Part shown: positions 17,723-26,576 of the stretch, piece after piece | How the letters are laid out: every line of letters begins with the position of its first letter | How positions within the stretch are numbered: the stretch's first letter is position 1 | NCBI RefSeq assembly: GCF_030269645.1 | Contig: NZ_BSTR01000003.1 | Location: 62,001-126,000 of the forward strand | Origin: Actinokineospora sp. NBRC 105648 | Lineage (GTDB): Bacteria; Actinomycetota; Actinomycetes; Mycobacteriales; Pseudonocardiaceae | DNA length: 64,000 bases | Direction: 5' to 3' | Position numbers and translations under genes: made by a program | The notes under the pieces: generated by a model | Told to the model about the DNA's origin: nothing | The model's input: only the letters and a program-made list of their open reading frames with translations | Database searches by the model: none

Positions 17723-18946
17723 GTGCGTGTGGTGTTGTCGACGTACGGGTCGCGTGGGGACGTCGAACCGGTGGTGGGACTCGCGGTGCGGTTGCGCGCT
17801 CTCGGCGTGGAGGTGCGGGTGTGCGCGCCGCCGGACTTCTCGGGGCGGTTGGCTGAGGTCGGTGTGCCGATGGTGCCGGTGGGCCAGTCGGCGAGTGCCC
17901 TCACGAGGGCCGCGCCCGCGCCGTCGTCGTTGCCCCAGCGTGCGGCGGAGTTGATCGCCCGGCAGTTCGCGGCGGTCACCGAGGCGGCTGAGGGGTGTGA
18001 TGTCATGGTGGCCACCGGCATGGTGCCCGCTGTGGCGGGGGCGCGGTCGGTGGCCGAGGGACTGGGCATCCCCGCTGTGTCCGTGACCTTCCAGCAGCTC
18101 ACCCTGCCCTCGCCCCGCCACCGACCGCTGGCGTACCCGGGCAGGCCGTTCCCGCCGGGGGTGACCGACAACCGGGTGCTGTGGGAGCTGGACGCCCAGA
18201 GCATCGACGCGCTGTTCGGCGCGGCGCTCAACACGAGCCGGGCGGCGGTCGGCTTGCCGCCGGTGGACGGCGTGCGCGACTACGTCATCGGCGACCGCCC
18301 GTGGCTGGCGACCGATCCGGTGCTGGACCCGTGGCTGCCGACGCCGGACCTCGACGTCGTGCAGACCGGCGCGTGGACGGTGCCCGACACCCGCCCGCTC
18401 CCGGCCGAACTGGTGGCGTTCCTGGACGCGGGCCCACCCCCGGTGTACGTGGGCTTCGGCAGCATGCCCCTGCACGCGCAGGACGACATCGGCCAGGTCG
18501 CCATGGAAGCGGTCCGGGCGCACGGGCGCCGGGCGGTGGTCTCCCGTGGTTGGGGTGGGCTCGCGCTGGTCGACGACCGGGACGACTGCCTCGCCGTCGG
18601 CGAGGTCAACCACCAGGCGCTGTTCAGCCGGGTGGCCGCCGTCGTGCACCACGGTGGCGCGGGCACGACCACCGCGGCCGCCACGGCGGGCGCGCCCCAG
18701 GTCGTGGTGCCCCAGGCGACGGACCAGCCGTACTGGGCGGGCCGGGTGGTGGACCTGGGCATCGGCGCGGCGCACGACGGGCCGACGCCGACCGCGGAGT
18801 CGCTCTCCGCCGCGCTCGGCGCGGCGCTGGAGCCCGGGACCCGTGCCCGGGCGAGCGCCGTGGCGGGCACGGTCCGCACCGACGGGGCGGCGGTGGCCGC
18901 GGCGCTGCTGGTCGACGCGGTCGGCTGGGAAAGGCCGTCCGCGTGA
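17723..18946 (+). CDS. rgt: Rifampin glycosyltransferase, copy 1
   Basis: 407 residues from GTG 17723 with AGGGGAG seven bases upstream. The same GTG, in the same flanking sequence, starts the second copy at 53412, which decides the start. It is a GT1/MGT-fold glycosyltransferase: N-terminal VLSTYGSRGDVEPVVGLA, acceptor half, then the donor half with VYVGFGSMP, VGEVNHQALFSRVAAVVHHG, GGAGTTTAAATAGAPQVVVP and the terminal DQPYWAGRV signature binding UDP-sugar. The RAE immediately upstream and helR downstream make rifamycin the likely acceptor; known Rgt enzymes glucosylate the ansa-chain C23 hydroxyl. Specificity is inferred from context and overall resemblance. Confidence 0.85.
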   Translation: MRVVLSTYGSRGDVEPVVGLAVRLRALGVEVRVCAPPDFSGRLAEVGVPMVPVGQSASALTRAAPAPSSLPQRAAELIARQFAAVTEAAEGCDVMVATGMVPAVAGARSVAEGLGIPAVSVTFQQLTLPSPRHRPLAYPGRPFPPGVTDNRVLWELDAQSIDALFGAALNTSRAAVGLPPVDGVRDYVIGDRPWLATDPVLDPWLPTPDLDVVQTGAWTVPDTRPLPAELVAFLDAGPPPVYVGFGSMPLHAQDDIGQVAMEAVRAHGRRAVVSRGWGGLALVDDRDDCLAVGEVNHQALFSRVAAVVHHGGAGTTTAAATAGAPQVVVPQATDQPYWAGRVVDLGIGAAHDGPTPTAESLSAALGAALEPGTRARASAVAGTVRTDGAAVAAALLVDAVGWERPSA

Positions 18947-19072
18947 TCCCCGAGCCGGGGAAGTGGCGTGCGCGGACTTGACATGAGGTGGACAATAAAA
19001 AATCGGCGTGCCTCCACAAACCCAATGGAGAACCGCCGAATGCAAGGTCAGATTAGCCGCTGTGAGGGGCAT

Positions 19073-21262
19073 GTGTCAATTCAGGGGTATGAAGAGGAAT
19101 TGCGGTCCGAGCGGAGCTACGTGGCCGGGCTCTACACCCGGCTCGACGCCGAGCGCGCCCGGGTGAAGGGCCAGTACACCGCGGCGCTGCGGGGGACCGG
19201 TGGCACACCGATGGAGCGCGACGACCAGGTGCGCGCGTCGGCCAAGGAGGCGAGGCGGCTCGCCGTCGCGGACAACGGGCTGTGCTTCGGCCGCTTGGAC
19301 ACCCTGTCGGGGGAGCACTCCTACATCGGCCGGATCGGGCTCTTCGACGAGGACAACGACTACGAGCCGGTGCTGCTCGACTGGCGCGCGCCCGCGTCGC
19401 GCGCGTTCTACGTCGCCACCGCGGTGACCCCGGAGAACATGCGCAGGCGCCGCCAGTTCCACACCCGCGGGCGCCAGGTGGTCGACTTCACCGACGAGGT
19501 GCTCGGCCGCCCGGGCGGTGGCGAGCAGGGCGACGCGGCGCTGCTCGCGGCGGTCAACGCCCCGCGCGGCGACGGGATGCGCGACATCGTGGCCACGATC
19601 CAGGCCGAGCAGGACGCGATCATCCGGCTGGACCACCCCGGGGTGCTGGTGATCGAGGGTGGTCCGGGCACCGGGAAGACCGTGGTCGCGCTGCACCGCG
19701 TCGCGTACCTGCTCTACACCCAGCGGGAGCGGATGGAACGCCACGGTGTGCTGGTGGTCGGGCCAAACCCCGCGTTCCTCAACCACATCGGCCGGGTGCT
19801 GCCCTCGCTGGGTGAGTCCGACGTGGTGTTCATGACCACCGGCGACCTCGTCCCCGGCCTGCGCGTCACCGCCGAGGACCCCCCGGAAGCCGCGCGGCTC
19901 AAGGGATCGCTGAAGATCCTCGACGTGCTCGCCACCGCGGTCGCCCAGTACCAGCGGCTGCCGGAGCAGCCGGTGCCGATCGGACTGGGCACCGCCACGG
20001 TGCGGATCGACGCCGAGACCGCGGCGTGGGCCCGGGAGGAGGCCCGCGCGAGCGGGCTGCCGCACAACGAGGCCCGCGCGGTGTTCGCCGAGATCGTCAC
20101 CTACGTGCTCACCGAGCGGGCGACCTCCCGGATCGGCCGGGGCTGGCTGACCCGTTCGGACCGCGAGGGCTGGGAGCAACTGCGCTCGGAACTGCTGAAG
20201 GAACTCGCCGACGACGACACGTTCACCGCCGCGCTCGACGAGCTCTGGCCGGTGCTGACCCCGGAAACGGTACTGGGGCCGCTCTTCAGCTCGCCCGAGC
20301 GGCTGCGCGCCGCCGGTGGGGATCCGGTGCTCGCGCGCACCGACGGCACCGCTTGGACCGTGTCGGACGTGCCGCTGCTCGACGAGCTGGTCGACCTGCT
20401 GGGACGGGACAAGTCGGTCGACCAGGCCGCCGAGCGGGAGCGCCAGGTCCAGGCCAAGTACGCCGCCGACGTGCTGGACAGCATGATGGGCAGGCAGGAC
20501 TCGATGGACGACGAGGACCACCTGTACGCCACCGACCTGCTCTACGCCGAGGACCTGGCCGAGCGCTTCGTCGAGCAGGACACCCGCGACCTGGTCGAGC
20601 GGGCCACCGCGGACCGGGACTGGACCTACCGGCACGTCGTGGTCGACGAGGCCCAGGAACTGTCCGAAATGGACTGGCGAGTGCTGATGCGGCGCTGCCC
20701 CGGCCGGTCCTTCACGGTGGTCGGCGACCTCGCCCAACGCCGGTCGGCGGCGGGCGCGACCTCGTGGGGCGCGATGCTGGACCCGTACGTCCCCGGCCGC
20801 TGGGTCTACCGGTCGCTGTCGGTGAACTACCGCACCCCGGCGGAGATCATGACCATCGCCGCCGCCCTGCTCGCGGAGTTCGCCCCCGGCGTCCAGCCCC
20901 CGGAGTCGGTGCGCGCGTGCGGTGTCCAGCCGTGGTCCAGGCGGGTCGGCGACGACGACCTGCCCGCGGCCATCGACGAGTTCGTGTTGGCCGAGGCCGA
21001 CCGCGAGGGCACGAGCGTCGTGATCGGACCGCACGGTGTGCCGGGCGCGGTACCCGCGTCGGAGACGAAGGGCCTGGAGTTCGACGCGGTCCTGGTCGTG
21101 GAACCGGAGCAGATCCTCGCCGAGGGCCCCCGCGGCGCGGCCGAGCTCTACGTCGCCCTCACCCGCGCCACTCAACGCCTCGGTGTCCTGCACCGGGGTC
21201 CCTTGCCCCAAGCCCTGACCGGACTCACCGAGGTCTCTGCCCTCGCTGCCGATCCCGTGTAG
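19073..21262 (+). CDS. helR: HelR, HelD-like RNA polymerase recycling/protection ATPase
   Basis: 729 residues from GTG 19073 with GAGGGG five bases upstream; ATGs at 19025 and 19040 are alternatives. The N-terminal ~60 residues are a helical hairpin (YEEELRSERSYVAGLYTRLDAER) that in HelD proteins enters the polymerase secondary channel. A UvrD-like superfamily 1 helicase core follows: Walker A GGPGTGKT (~196-203), VVDEAQELS (motif II), GDLAQRRSA (III), and a C-terminal ETKGLEFDAVLVVEP/LYVALTRA. HelR displaces rifamycins from RNA polymerase. It begins 127 bases after rgt with no terminator between, so the RAE probably controls both genes, giving inactivation plus target protection. Confidence 0.88.
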   Translation: MSIQGYEEELRSERSYVAGLYTRLDAERARVKGQYTAALRGTGGTPMERDDQVRASAKEARRLAVADNGLCFGRLDTLSGEHSYIGRIGLFDEDNDYEPVLLDWRAPASRAFYVATAVTPENMRRRRQFHTRGRQVVDFTDEVLGRPGGGEQGDAALLAAVNAPRGDGMRDIVATIQAEQDAIIRLDHPGVLVIEGGPGTGKTVVALHRVAYLLYTQRERMERHGVLVVGPNPAFLNHIGRVLPSLGESDVVFMTTGDLVPGLRVTAEDPPEAARLKGSLKILDVLATAVAQYQRLPEQPVPIGLGTATVRIDAETAAWAREEARASGLPHNEARAVFAEIVTYVLTERATSRIGRGWLTRSDREGWEQLRSELLKELADDDTFTAALDELWPVLTPETVLGPLFSSPERLRAAGGDPVLARTDGTAWTVSDVPLLDELVDLLGRDKSVDQAAERERQVQAKYAADVLDSMMGRQDSMDDEDHLYATDLLYAEDLAERFVEQDTRDLVERATADRDWTYRHVVVDEAQELSEMDWRVLMRRCPGRSFTVVGDLAQRRSAAGATSWGAMLDPYVPGRWVYRSLSVNYRTPAEIMTIAAALLAEFAPGVQPPESVRACGVQPWSRRVGDDDLPAAIDEFVLAEADREGTSVVIGPHGVPGAVPASETKGLEFDAVLVVEPEQILAEGPRGAAELYVALTRATQRLGVLHRGPLPQALTGLTEVSALAADPV

Positions 21263-21274
21263 CCCAACGGATCC

Positions 21275-21304
21275 GCGGTGGCGCTCTCGGTCGAGCGCCA
21301 CCGC
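21275..21304 (+). terminator. Hairpin after helR
   Basis: A perfect 12-base stem (21275-21286 with 21293-21304) and 6-base loop, 13 bases past the helR stop. Confidence 0.65.
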
Positions 21305-21310
21305 CTGCCA

Positions 21311-21364
21311 CCTGCCCGGGCAAGAGCGGGGCTCGATCAGGTGGACTGCCTTCGTGTGGGCCCT
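21311..21364. repeat. Solo arm of the 140-base palindromic element
   Basis: The sequence TGCCCGGGCAAGAGCGGGGC followed by TCGATCAGGTGGACTGCCTT and CGTGTGGGCCCT matches the region 13092-13150 across ~50 bases with few differences, including the flank outside the element. Only one arm is present, so it is a remnant or a half-site. Confidence 0.7.
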
Positions 21365-21959
21365 GGGCTTGTCTGTTGTGGGGCGCGGGTGTCGTGGTGG
21401 TGCGCCAAGCTGTTTCCAGGGGTCATGGCGATGTTTCGTCCGACAATTTCTTTATCCGATCACGGAATCCACGATGATTTGCCTCGGGCTACTCCGCCGA
21501 TTGGTGCTGGACCTGTAGCGGCTCAAGCGAGGAACCTCGACCGCCCTGGGTAACACACTGCTCTGCGATCCAATCTTGCGAAGAACGTGGCGTGCCGGGG
21601 ACCTGAACCTGCGGGAAGTACCCGAACAGCGCAAGACTTCGCCCGTCGGCATGCGCTAGCCTCATATCGTTCATTGGAGTCAATCGTAAAAATATCAACC
21701 AGGTGGGGGTGCGCGCAGGATTGCGGAGCTGGATGTCCATGCTCGGGAAATCGGTCGCGATTGCCAGTGCGTGTCGGCATTGCCGTCCTTGAGTGCCGTT
21801 GGCGAGCGCGTCCACTTCTGGCGACCGTTGCGCGGCCTGGGCGGCGCCAGTTGGCCATCCCGCCGATTTGCGTGTGCACTGCAACGCGCAGACCAGCGGA
21901 CTTCCTGCATGCTGCCTCCACGGGATGTACGCCCACAACGAGTGGCTGGAGATATTGAA
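21365..21959. other. Gene-free stretch, ~595 bases
   Basis: Lower in G+C than the neighbouring genes, with several overlapping ORFs on both strands but none with credible codon usage, ribosome site or domain. It lies between helR and a TTG-started secreted protein and may contain decayed sequence. No RNA gene recognised. Confidence 0.4.
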
Positions 21960-22295
21960 TTGCAAACCTTGAGGCGTATCTCAGTAGCTGTCGCGTCGTT
22001 CGCCATCGCAGCCGGTGCACTGGTCGTGTTCGGCTCGACTGCTTCTGCTATACCGGACACAGCCGCGCTCCCCTCCCGGAGTTGCACCTACCACGAGTTC
22101 CAAGGTAGCGGTGGACATTGGGGAGCTGACGTCACCTGCACCGGCGGGTGGTTCAAGGGCACAATTCGATGCCATCGGTTTGACAACGGGTTCGAATATT
22201 GGCACTACGGACCGGTCTCCGGATCCGGAGGTACTTCGACCGTGTACTGCGACCTCAACGCCTACATCAACTACAAGACCTATACGGAGGTCTAG
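21960..22295 (+). CDS. Small secreted protein, TTG start
   Basis: 111 residues from TTG 21960 with GGAG eight bases upstream; a second TTG at 21969 is possible. The signal peptide (LRRISVAVASFAIAAGALVVF) ends at TASA. The mature part has four cysteines (SCTYHEF, TCTGGWF, RCHRF, YCDLN) and many Trp, Tyr and His residues, suggesting a small beta-rich, disulfide-bonded exported protein. I recognise no family. Base composition is lower in G+C than flanking genes, which may indicate transfer. Confidence 0.65.
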   Translation: MQTLRRISVAVASFAIAAGALVVFGSTASAIPDTAALPSRSCTYHEFQGSGGHWGADVTCTGGWFKGTIRCHRFDNGFEYWHYGPVSGSGGTSTVYCDLNAYINYKTYTEV

Positions 22296-22568
22296 AGGCC
22301 TGTTCAGAAGTGTTGATCACCTGTGGACAGTGCGACGGTCCGGACGTGTTCGGTGTGGGTCAGGCGACGATCTCACGGACATTCCGCCGGTTCTGCTGAC
22401 CAGTGGTGTCGGTCGTCGGTGATCCCGTCGGGGGCGCGGCGCGGTGGTTTTCCTTGCCTGTCGAGTGTTCTTCGGCGGGTGGCGGTGGGGGCTCGATGTC
22501 GTCCGGTGAATCGGACGCGCCGTGGACACCGTTCTGGGTGTGGGTGACGGGTCTGCCGTAGAGGCACA

Positions 22569-23192
22569 TCAGGACTGGGCGGGGATCGAGGTGGTCTCCC
22601 AGGTGAACCCGTCCGGGTCGGTCACGGGTCCGGCCGCGGCGCCGAGGGCGATCCGGTGGGATCCGGTGCCTTCGGAGGTGACGCCCGCGTCCTTGGCGAG
22701 GGCGCGGCGGCGGTACAGGGCCAGTTTGACCGGGCTGGTGCCGGAGTCGAACTCGACGTACACGCGGGCGAAGCTCTTCGCCACGGTGAGGCCGTGGTCG
22801 AGGTAGAACCGCTTGCTCGCGGCCATGTCGTTGACACCCAACAGGAGCACGACGTCGTCGATCCGCCGGGTGGCGGGGCCGTTGTCCTTCTTGGCGGAGG
22901 TCGCGACCTTCCAGATCGTCCCATCTGGAGCTCGCACAACCCCGCCGTAGCCCCACATCGACTTCGCGACGGGCTTGAGCACCGTCGCCCCGGCGTCGAC
23001 GGCGGCGTCGACCAGGGTGCGGACGTCGGCGGGCTGGGAGACCACCAGCGACAGGGTGAACCTGCGGAAGCCGGTGGTCGGCTCTGTCGAGGCGCGCAGG
23101 CGCAGCCGGTCGCCCAGCCCGAAGGCGGCGTAGAAGCGTTCGGCGGCCGGGAGGTCGGCCACCTCGAGGGTGATGCTGTCCAGTGAGGTCAT
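22569..23192 (-). CDS. VOC/glyoxalase family protein, two half-domains
   Basis: 207 residues from ATG 23192. Two beta-alpha-beta-beta-beta modules: residues ~1-105 (MTSLDSITLEVADLPAAERF...FGL, GFRRFTLSLVV, DPDG-type motif replaced by APDGTIWK) and ~110-205 (RRIDDVVLLLGVNDMAASKRFYLDHG, with a C-terminal VTDPDGFTWE). This is the pattern of glyoxalase/bleomycin-resistance/extradiol dioxygenase proteins. The substrate is unknown. It is divergent from another two-module VOC gene at 23402, with a ~210-base shared upstream region. Confidence 0.82.
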   Translation of the reverse strand: MTSLDSITLEVADLPAAERFYAAFGLGDRLRLRASTEPTTGFRRFTLSLVVSQPADVRTLVDAAVDAGATVLKPVAKSMWGYGGVVRAPDGTIWKVATSAKKDNGPATRRIDDVVLLLGVNDMAASKRFYLDHGLTVAKSFARVYVEFDSGTSPVKLALYRRRALAKDAGVTSEGTGSHRIALGAAAGPVTDPDGFTWETTSIPAQS

Positions 23193-23401
23193 GCCGGCAA
23201 CGCTAGGCGCGAGCCGGTGACCAGTGCTTCTCCATTCCTGACCGGTCTCGGCGCCGGGTCGTCGGTGGCGCCGCTGTCCAGTGCCGGTCGAGTGAGTCCC
23301 CGCGGCGCCATATCGTTTGCGCACCGGGGCCGGGAGCGCCTAGCGTCGCATTTTGCCCACGGTGTCGGCTTCCAGCCGGCGGATCGGAGATGCGGAGCGC
23401 G

Positions 23402-24112
23402 ATGACGTCTCACCTCCTGGCCCTCTGCTTCGACGCGAACGACCCGCCCCGCCTCGCGCGCTTCTGGGCCGGTCTCCTGGGCTGGGAGCTGGTCGACGAC
23501 GTCGTGCTCCTGCCGAGTGACGACACCGGCTTCCAGCTCCGCTTCCTGCCGACCGACGAGCCGAAGTCCCGCCAGAACCAGGCGCACTTCGACCTGACCA
23601 GCACGTCCCTCGAGGACCAGCGGCGGACGGTCGCGCGGGCGCTCGAGCTCGGCGCCCGGCACATCGACATCGGGCAGCTCCCGGAGGAGGAGCACGTCGT
23701 CCTCGCGGACCCGGAGGGCAACGAGTTCTGCGTCATCGAGCCGGGCAACAACTTCCTGGCGGACTGCGGGTTCGTCGGCGCGCTCGCCTGCGATGGCTCG
23801 CAGGAGGTCGGCTACTTCTGGAGCGCGGCGCTGGGCTGGCCGCTGGTCTGGGACCAGGACCAGGAGACCGCGATCCGGTCACCGCACGGCGGCCCCAAGA
23901 TCACTTGGGGCGGCCCGCCGCTGAACCCGAAGACCGGGAAGAACCGGCTGCACTTCGACCTCGCCCCACCCGCGGGCGGCGATCAGCGGGCCGAGGTCGA
24001 CCGGCTGACCTCCGTGGGGGCGATCAGCGTCGACGTCGGCCAGGGCGAGGTCGACTGGGTGGTCATGGCCGACCCCGACGGCAACGAGTTCTGCGTCCTG
24101 CCCCCGCGATAG
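23402..24112 (+). CDS. Two-domain VOC family (glyoxalase-like) protein
   Basis: 236 residues from ATG 23402 with GGAG upstream. Two similar modules, each starting with an ARFWAGLLGWEL or GYFWSAALGWPL helix and ending in ADPEGNEFCVIEP or ADPDGNEFCVLPP, the glyoxalase-like domain frequent in actinobacteria. The last motif closely resembles the fragment at the left edge of the window. Probably a single-gene unit with unknown ligand. Confidence 0.85.
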   Translation: MTSHLLALCFDANDPPRLARFWAGLLGWELVDDVVLLPSDDTGFQLRFLPTDEPKSRQNQAHFDLTSTSLEDQRRTVARALELGARHIDIGQLPEEEHVVLADPEGNEFCVIEPGNNFLADCGFVGALACDGSQEVGYFWSAALGWPLVWDQDQETAIRSPHGGPKITWGGPPLNPKTGKNRLHFDLAPPAGGDQRAEVDRLTSVGAISVDVGQGEVDWVVMADPDGNEFCVLPPR

Positions 24113-24236
24113 GGCCTGTGTGACGGATCACGGTCCGGGTCTCGCGCGGAGCCCGGACAATGATCCATAGCGGACCGGCACTGTCTTTCCTGGGGCCGCA
24201 TCGGCTTACGTCCACCGAACGGACGGAGACAACGGT

Positions 24237-24830
24237 ATGCGGCTCCCCGACACCGCGCACACCTTTCGGCCGTGGCGCATCCACGAGATCGCCCCCGACT
24301 TCCGCCTCGAGGACGTCTGGGCACTGCCCACCCCCGGCGGCGCCGACGACTTCCCCCGCCTGGTGCGGCTCGCCGCGAACCGCGACTCCGCCGACACGCC
24401 CTCCCGCGGCGCCCGTGCGCTGATCGCGATCCGCCGGAGGTTGGGCACGTGGTTCGGCTGGGACGCCCCGGACTCCGGCCTCGGCTCCCGGGTGGCGACG
24501 CTGCGCGATCGGCTGCCCGCCGACCTGCTGGCGGCGCCGCCAGGTCCGGTGTTCGCCAACCGCCCCTTCACTTCCGTCTACCTGACCGAGACCGAATGGG
24601 CGGCGGAGGTCGCCAATCGGACAGTGCACGCGGTCATGCACCTGGCCTGGGTCCCCGACGGCGCAGGTGGCTACCGGGGCCAGATGGCCGTGCTGGTCAA
24701 ACCGAACGGCAGACTCGGACAGGCCTACATGTTGGCCATCGCGCCGTTCCGGCACCTGATCGTCTACCCGCCGTTGATCCGGCACTTCGGCCAGGCGTGG
24801 CAGGCGACCCCGCCGAGCGAGACGACCTAG
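24237..24830 (+). CDS. DUF2867-like protein
   Basis: 197 residues from ATG 24237, preceded by GGACGGAGAC. It contains PDFRLEDVWALPTPGGADDFPRLV at the N terminus and NRTVHAVMHLAWV plus YMLAIAPFRHLIVYPPLIRHFG at the C terminus, features of DUF2867 proteins, often fused to or encoded near NAD(P)-binding epimerases. No signal or membrane segment. Role unknown. It follows the VOC gene by 124 bases and may have its own promoter. Confidence 0.7.
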   Translation: MRLPDTAHTFRPWRIHEIAPDFRLEDVWALPTPGGADDFPRLVRLAANRDSADTPSRGARALIAIRRRLGTWFGWDAPDSGLGSRVATLRDRLPADLLAAPPGPVFANRPFTSVYLTETEWAAEVANRTVHAVMHLAWVPDGAGGYRGQMAVLVKPNGRLGQAYMLAIAPFRHLIVYPPLIRHFGQAWQATPPSETT

Positions 24831-24890
24831 AACCTGGGTGTCTCGTTGTGTGGTGCGCGACGCCGATCGCCTGCTGTCCAATGAGGATGG

Positions 24891-25526
24891 TCAGAGCAGC
24901 GGAACCGGCGCCAAGCGCGGCACTGGGGGGAGGGGGGTTGGGTTCGGGGTGGCCTGGAGTGCCTGGATCGCGAGCGCGGCGAACCGTCGGGAGGCCGCGA
25001 TCCGGGCGGCTGGCGAGCCGACGTGGATGCCGCTGTTGGCCATGAACACGAGGATCACGTCGTCCACGACCACGTCGGGGCGCAGGGTGCCCGCTTCCCT
25101 GGCGCGGCGGGTCAGTTCGGCGACCGAGCTCAGGGATCGTTCGCGGACCACCGCGAAGTCGATCGCGTTGGGGAAGGTCGACATGAAGGCGGCGGTGAAG
25201 CCCCGGTCGCGGGCGTGCAGTTCGCAGATCTGCTCGATCACACGGCGCAGGCCGTGCCAGGGGTCCGGGTCGGCGAGTCCCTCGTCCACGATCACCTGAC
25301 AGGCGCGCATCTGGTCGGCGAAAGCCTCGGTGACCAGCGATTCCTTGGTCGGGAAGTGTTGGTAGAGGGTGGCCGGGCCGACTCCGGCGCGGCGGGCGAT
25401 CTCGCGGATCGGGGCGGTGAGACCCGCTGCGGCGAATACCGCGCGGGCCGCGTCGAGGATGCGTTCGCGGTTGTCCCGGGCGTCGGAGCGCGGGGTGCGA
25501 GGCAAACGGTCGGTCACCGCTCTCAC
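24891..25526 (-). CDS. TetR/AcrR family repressor
   Basis: 211 residues from GTG 25526 (GTG 25517 is an alternative with a better site). The N-terminal helix-turn-helix reads RERILDAARAVFAAAGLTAPIREIARRAGVGPATLYQHFPTKESLV-like, i.e. complete TetR domain, followed by a helical ligand domain. It is divergent from the quinone-oxidoreductase-like gene at 25597 with a 9-base-arm palindrome between, so it probably represses itself and that gene, responding to a small hydrophobic or electrophilic ligand. Confidence 0.9.
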   Translation of the reverse strand: MRAVTDRLPRTPRSDARDNRERILDAARAVFAAAGLTAPIREIARRAGVGPATLYQHFPTKESLVTEAFADQMRACQVIVDEGLADPDPWHGLRRVIEQICELHARDRGFTAAFMSTFPNAIDFAVVRERSLSSVAELTRRAREAGTLRPDVVVDDVILVFMANSGIHVGSPAARIAASRRFAALAIQALQATPNPTPLPPVPRLAPVPLL

Positions 25527-25537
25527 TTTAGCGAACC

Positions 25538-25568
25538 GGACGGCGGCGTCCGTTAACGTCCGCCGTCC
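25538..25568. promoter_or_regulatory. Probable TetR operator
   Basis: Inverted repeat GGACGGCGG (25538-25546) and CCGCCGTCC (25560-25568) with 13 bases between, extendable outward to ACCGG/CCGGT with one gap. It lies between the divergent TetR gene and the oxidoreductase gene, 28 bases from the latter's start. Confidence 0.6.
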
Positions 25569-25596
25569 CGGTCCGGTCAGAGCGCGGAGATGACAA

Positions 25597-26559
25597 GTGA
25601 AGGCAGTGGCGGTCCAGGTGTTCGGCGGTCCTGAGGGGCTGGCGGTCGTCGATCTCCCCGACCCGCGTCCGGGCCGCGGTCAGGTGCTGATCGCGACTGA
25701 GGCGATCGGTGTCGGCGGTGTCGACGCCGTGATCAGGAGCGGCGCCCTCGCCGCCTACGGGTTCGTGGAAGGGCACGTCCTCGGCGGCGAGATCGCGGGC
25801 ACGGTGACCGCGGTGGGTAGTGGCGTCGACGGGTCGTGGGTCGGCATGCGGGTGTGGGCGTTCGCCGGGGTCGGTGGCGGCTACGCCGAGCTCGTGATCG
25901 CGCCTGACGTGACGCTCGTTCCACTCCTCGGGGACATCTCCGCGATCGACGCCGTGACCCTGGGGAGTTCTGGCGCGGTGGCCCACTTCGGCCTCCGGCA
26001 TGCCCGCTTCGCTCCCGGCGAGTCGGTGTTGGTGCGTGGCGCGGCCGGTGGCATCGGGATCATGACGGTCCAACTCGCAGTGCGCGGCGGTGCGAGTGCG
26101 GTGGCCGTCACGACCTCTTCAGCCGAGCGCGGCGATCGGCTGCGCGAACTCGGGGCGACCCAGGTCCTGGATCGCGCGGGCGGCGGTGGTGAGGCCGGGT
26201 ACGACGTCATCATCGACGTCGTCGCGGGTGCGGGTCTGCCCTCGTTCTTCGCGAAGCTCAACCCGAACGGCCGGATGGTGGCTGTCGGCGCGGTCGCGGG
26301 TGACCCGCCCGCGGACTTCGGCGCGCAGCTGTTCGCGGCGTTCCAGAGGTCGATGTCGTTCGCGACCTTCAGCGGGGCCACCGTGTCCGACGCCGACCGT
26401 CGCGGGGTGATCGCGGAGCTGTTCGCCGCGGCGGGGCGCGGCGAGGTGCGCCCGGTGGTGCACGAGGTGCTGCCGTTGGACCAAGCCGTTCTGGCCCACC
26501 AGAAGATGGCGGCGGGGGAGGTGTTCGGCAGGATCGTGCTGACGACCATCGCGAGCTGA
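25597..26559 (+). CDS. Zinc-independent MDR/quinone oxidoreductase-like enzyme
   Basis: 320 residues from GTG 25597. The GroES-like N-terminal half (PRPGRGQVLIATEAIGVGGVDAVIRSG, VLGGEIAGTVTAVG) lacks the zinc-ligand Cys/His pattern, and the Rossmann half has VRGAAGGIGIMTVQLAV for NADP(H). This is the quinone oxidoreductase/enoyl reductase branch of the medium-chain dehydrogenase superfamily. It probably reduces quinones or conjugated carbonyls, and its link to a divergent TetR suggests inducible detoxification. Confidence 0.88.
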   Translation: MKAVAVQVFGGPEGLAVVDLPDPRPGRGQVLIATEAIGVGGVDAVIRSGALAAYGFVEGHVLGGEIAGTVTAVGSGVDGSWVGMRVWAFAGVGGGYAELVIAPDVTLVPLLGDISAIDAVTLGSSGAVAHFGLRHARFAPGESVLVRGAAGGIGIMTVQLAVRGGASAVAVTTSSAERGDRLRELGATQVLDRAGGGGEAGYDVIIDVVAGAGLPSFFAKLNPNGRMVAVGAVAGDPPADFGAQLFAAFQRSMSFATFSGATVSDADRRGVIAELFAAAGRGEVRPVVHEVLPLDQAVLAHQKMAAGEVFGRIVLTTIAS

Positions 26560-26576
26560 GTCCACTGTGGAGGGCG

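Noticed and set aside
18978-18983. Separate helR promoter with a perfect TTGACA -35
   Set aside because: No acceptable -10 hexamer lies 16-19 bases downstream; A/T bases are too close (10-12).
22296-22568. Transposase remnant (GVGQATISRTFRRF-like stretch after a GGCCTGTTCAGAA-like end)
   Set aside because: The match is short, there is no DDE motif and no inverted-repeat pair could be found.
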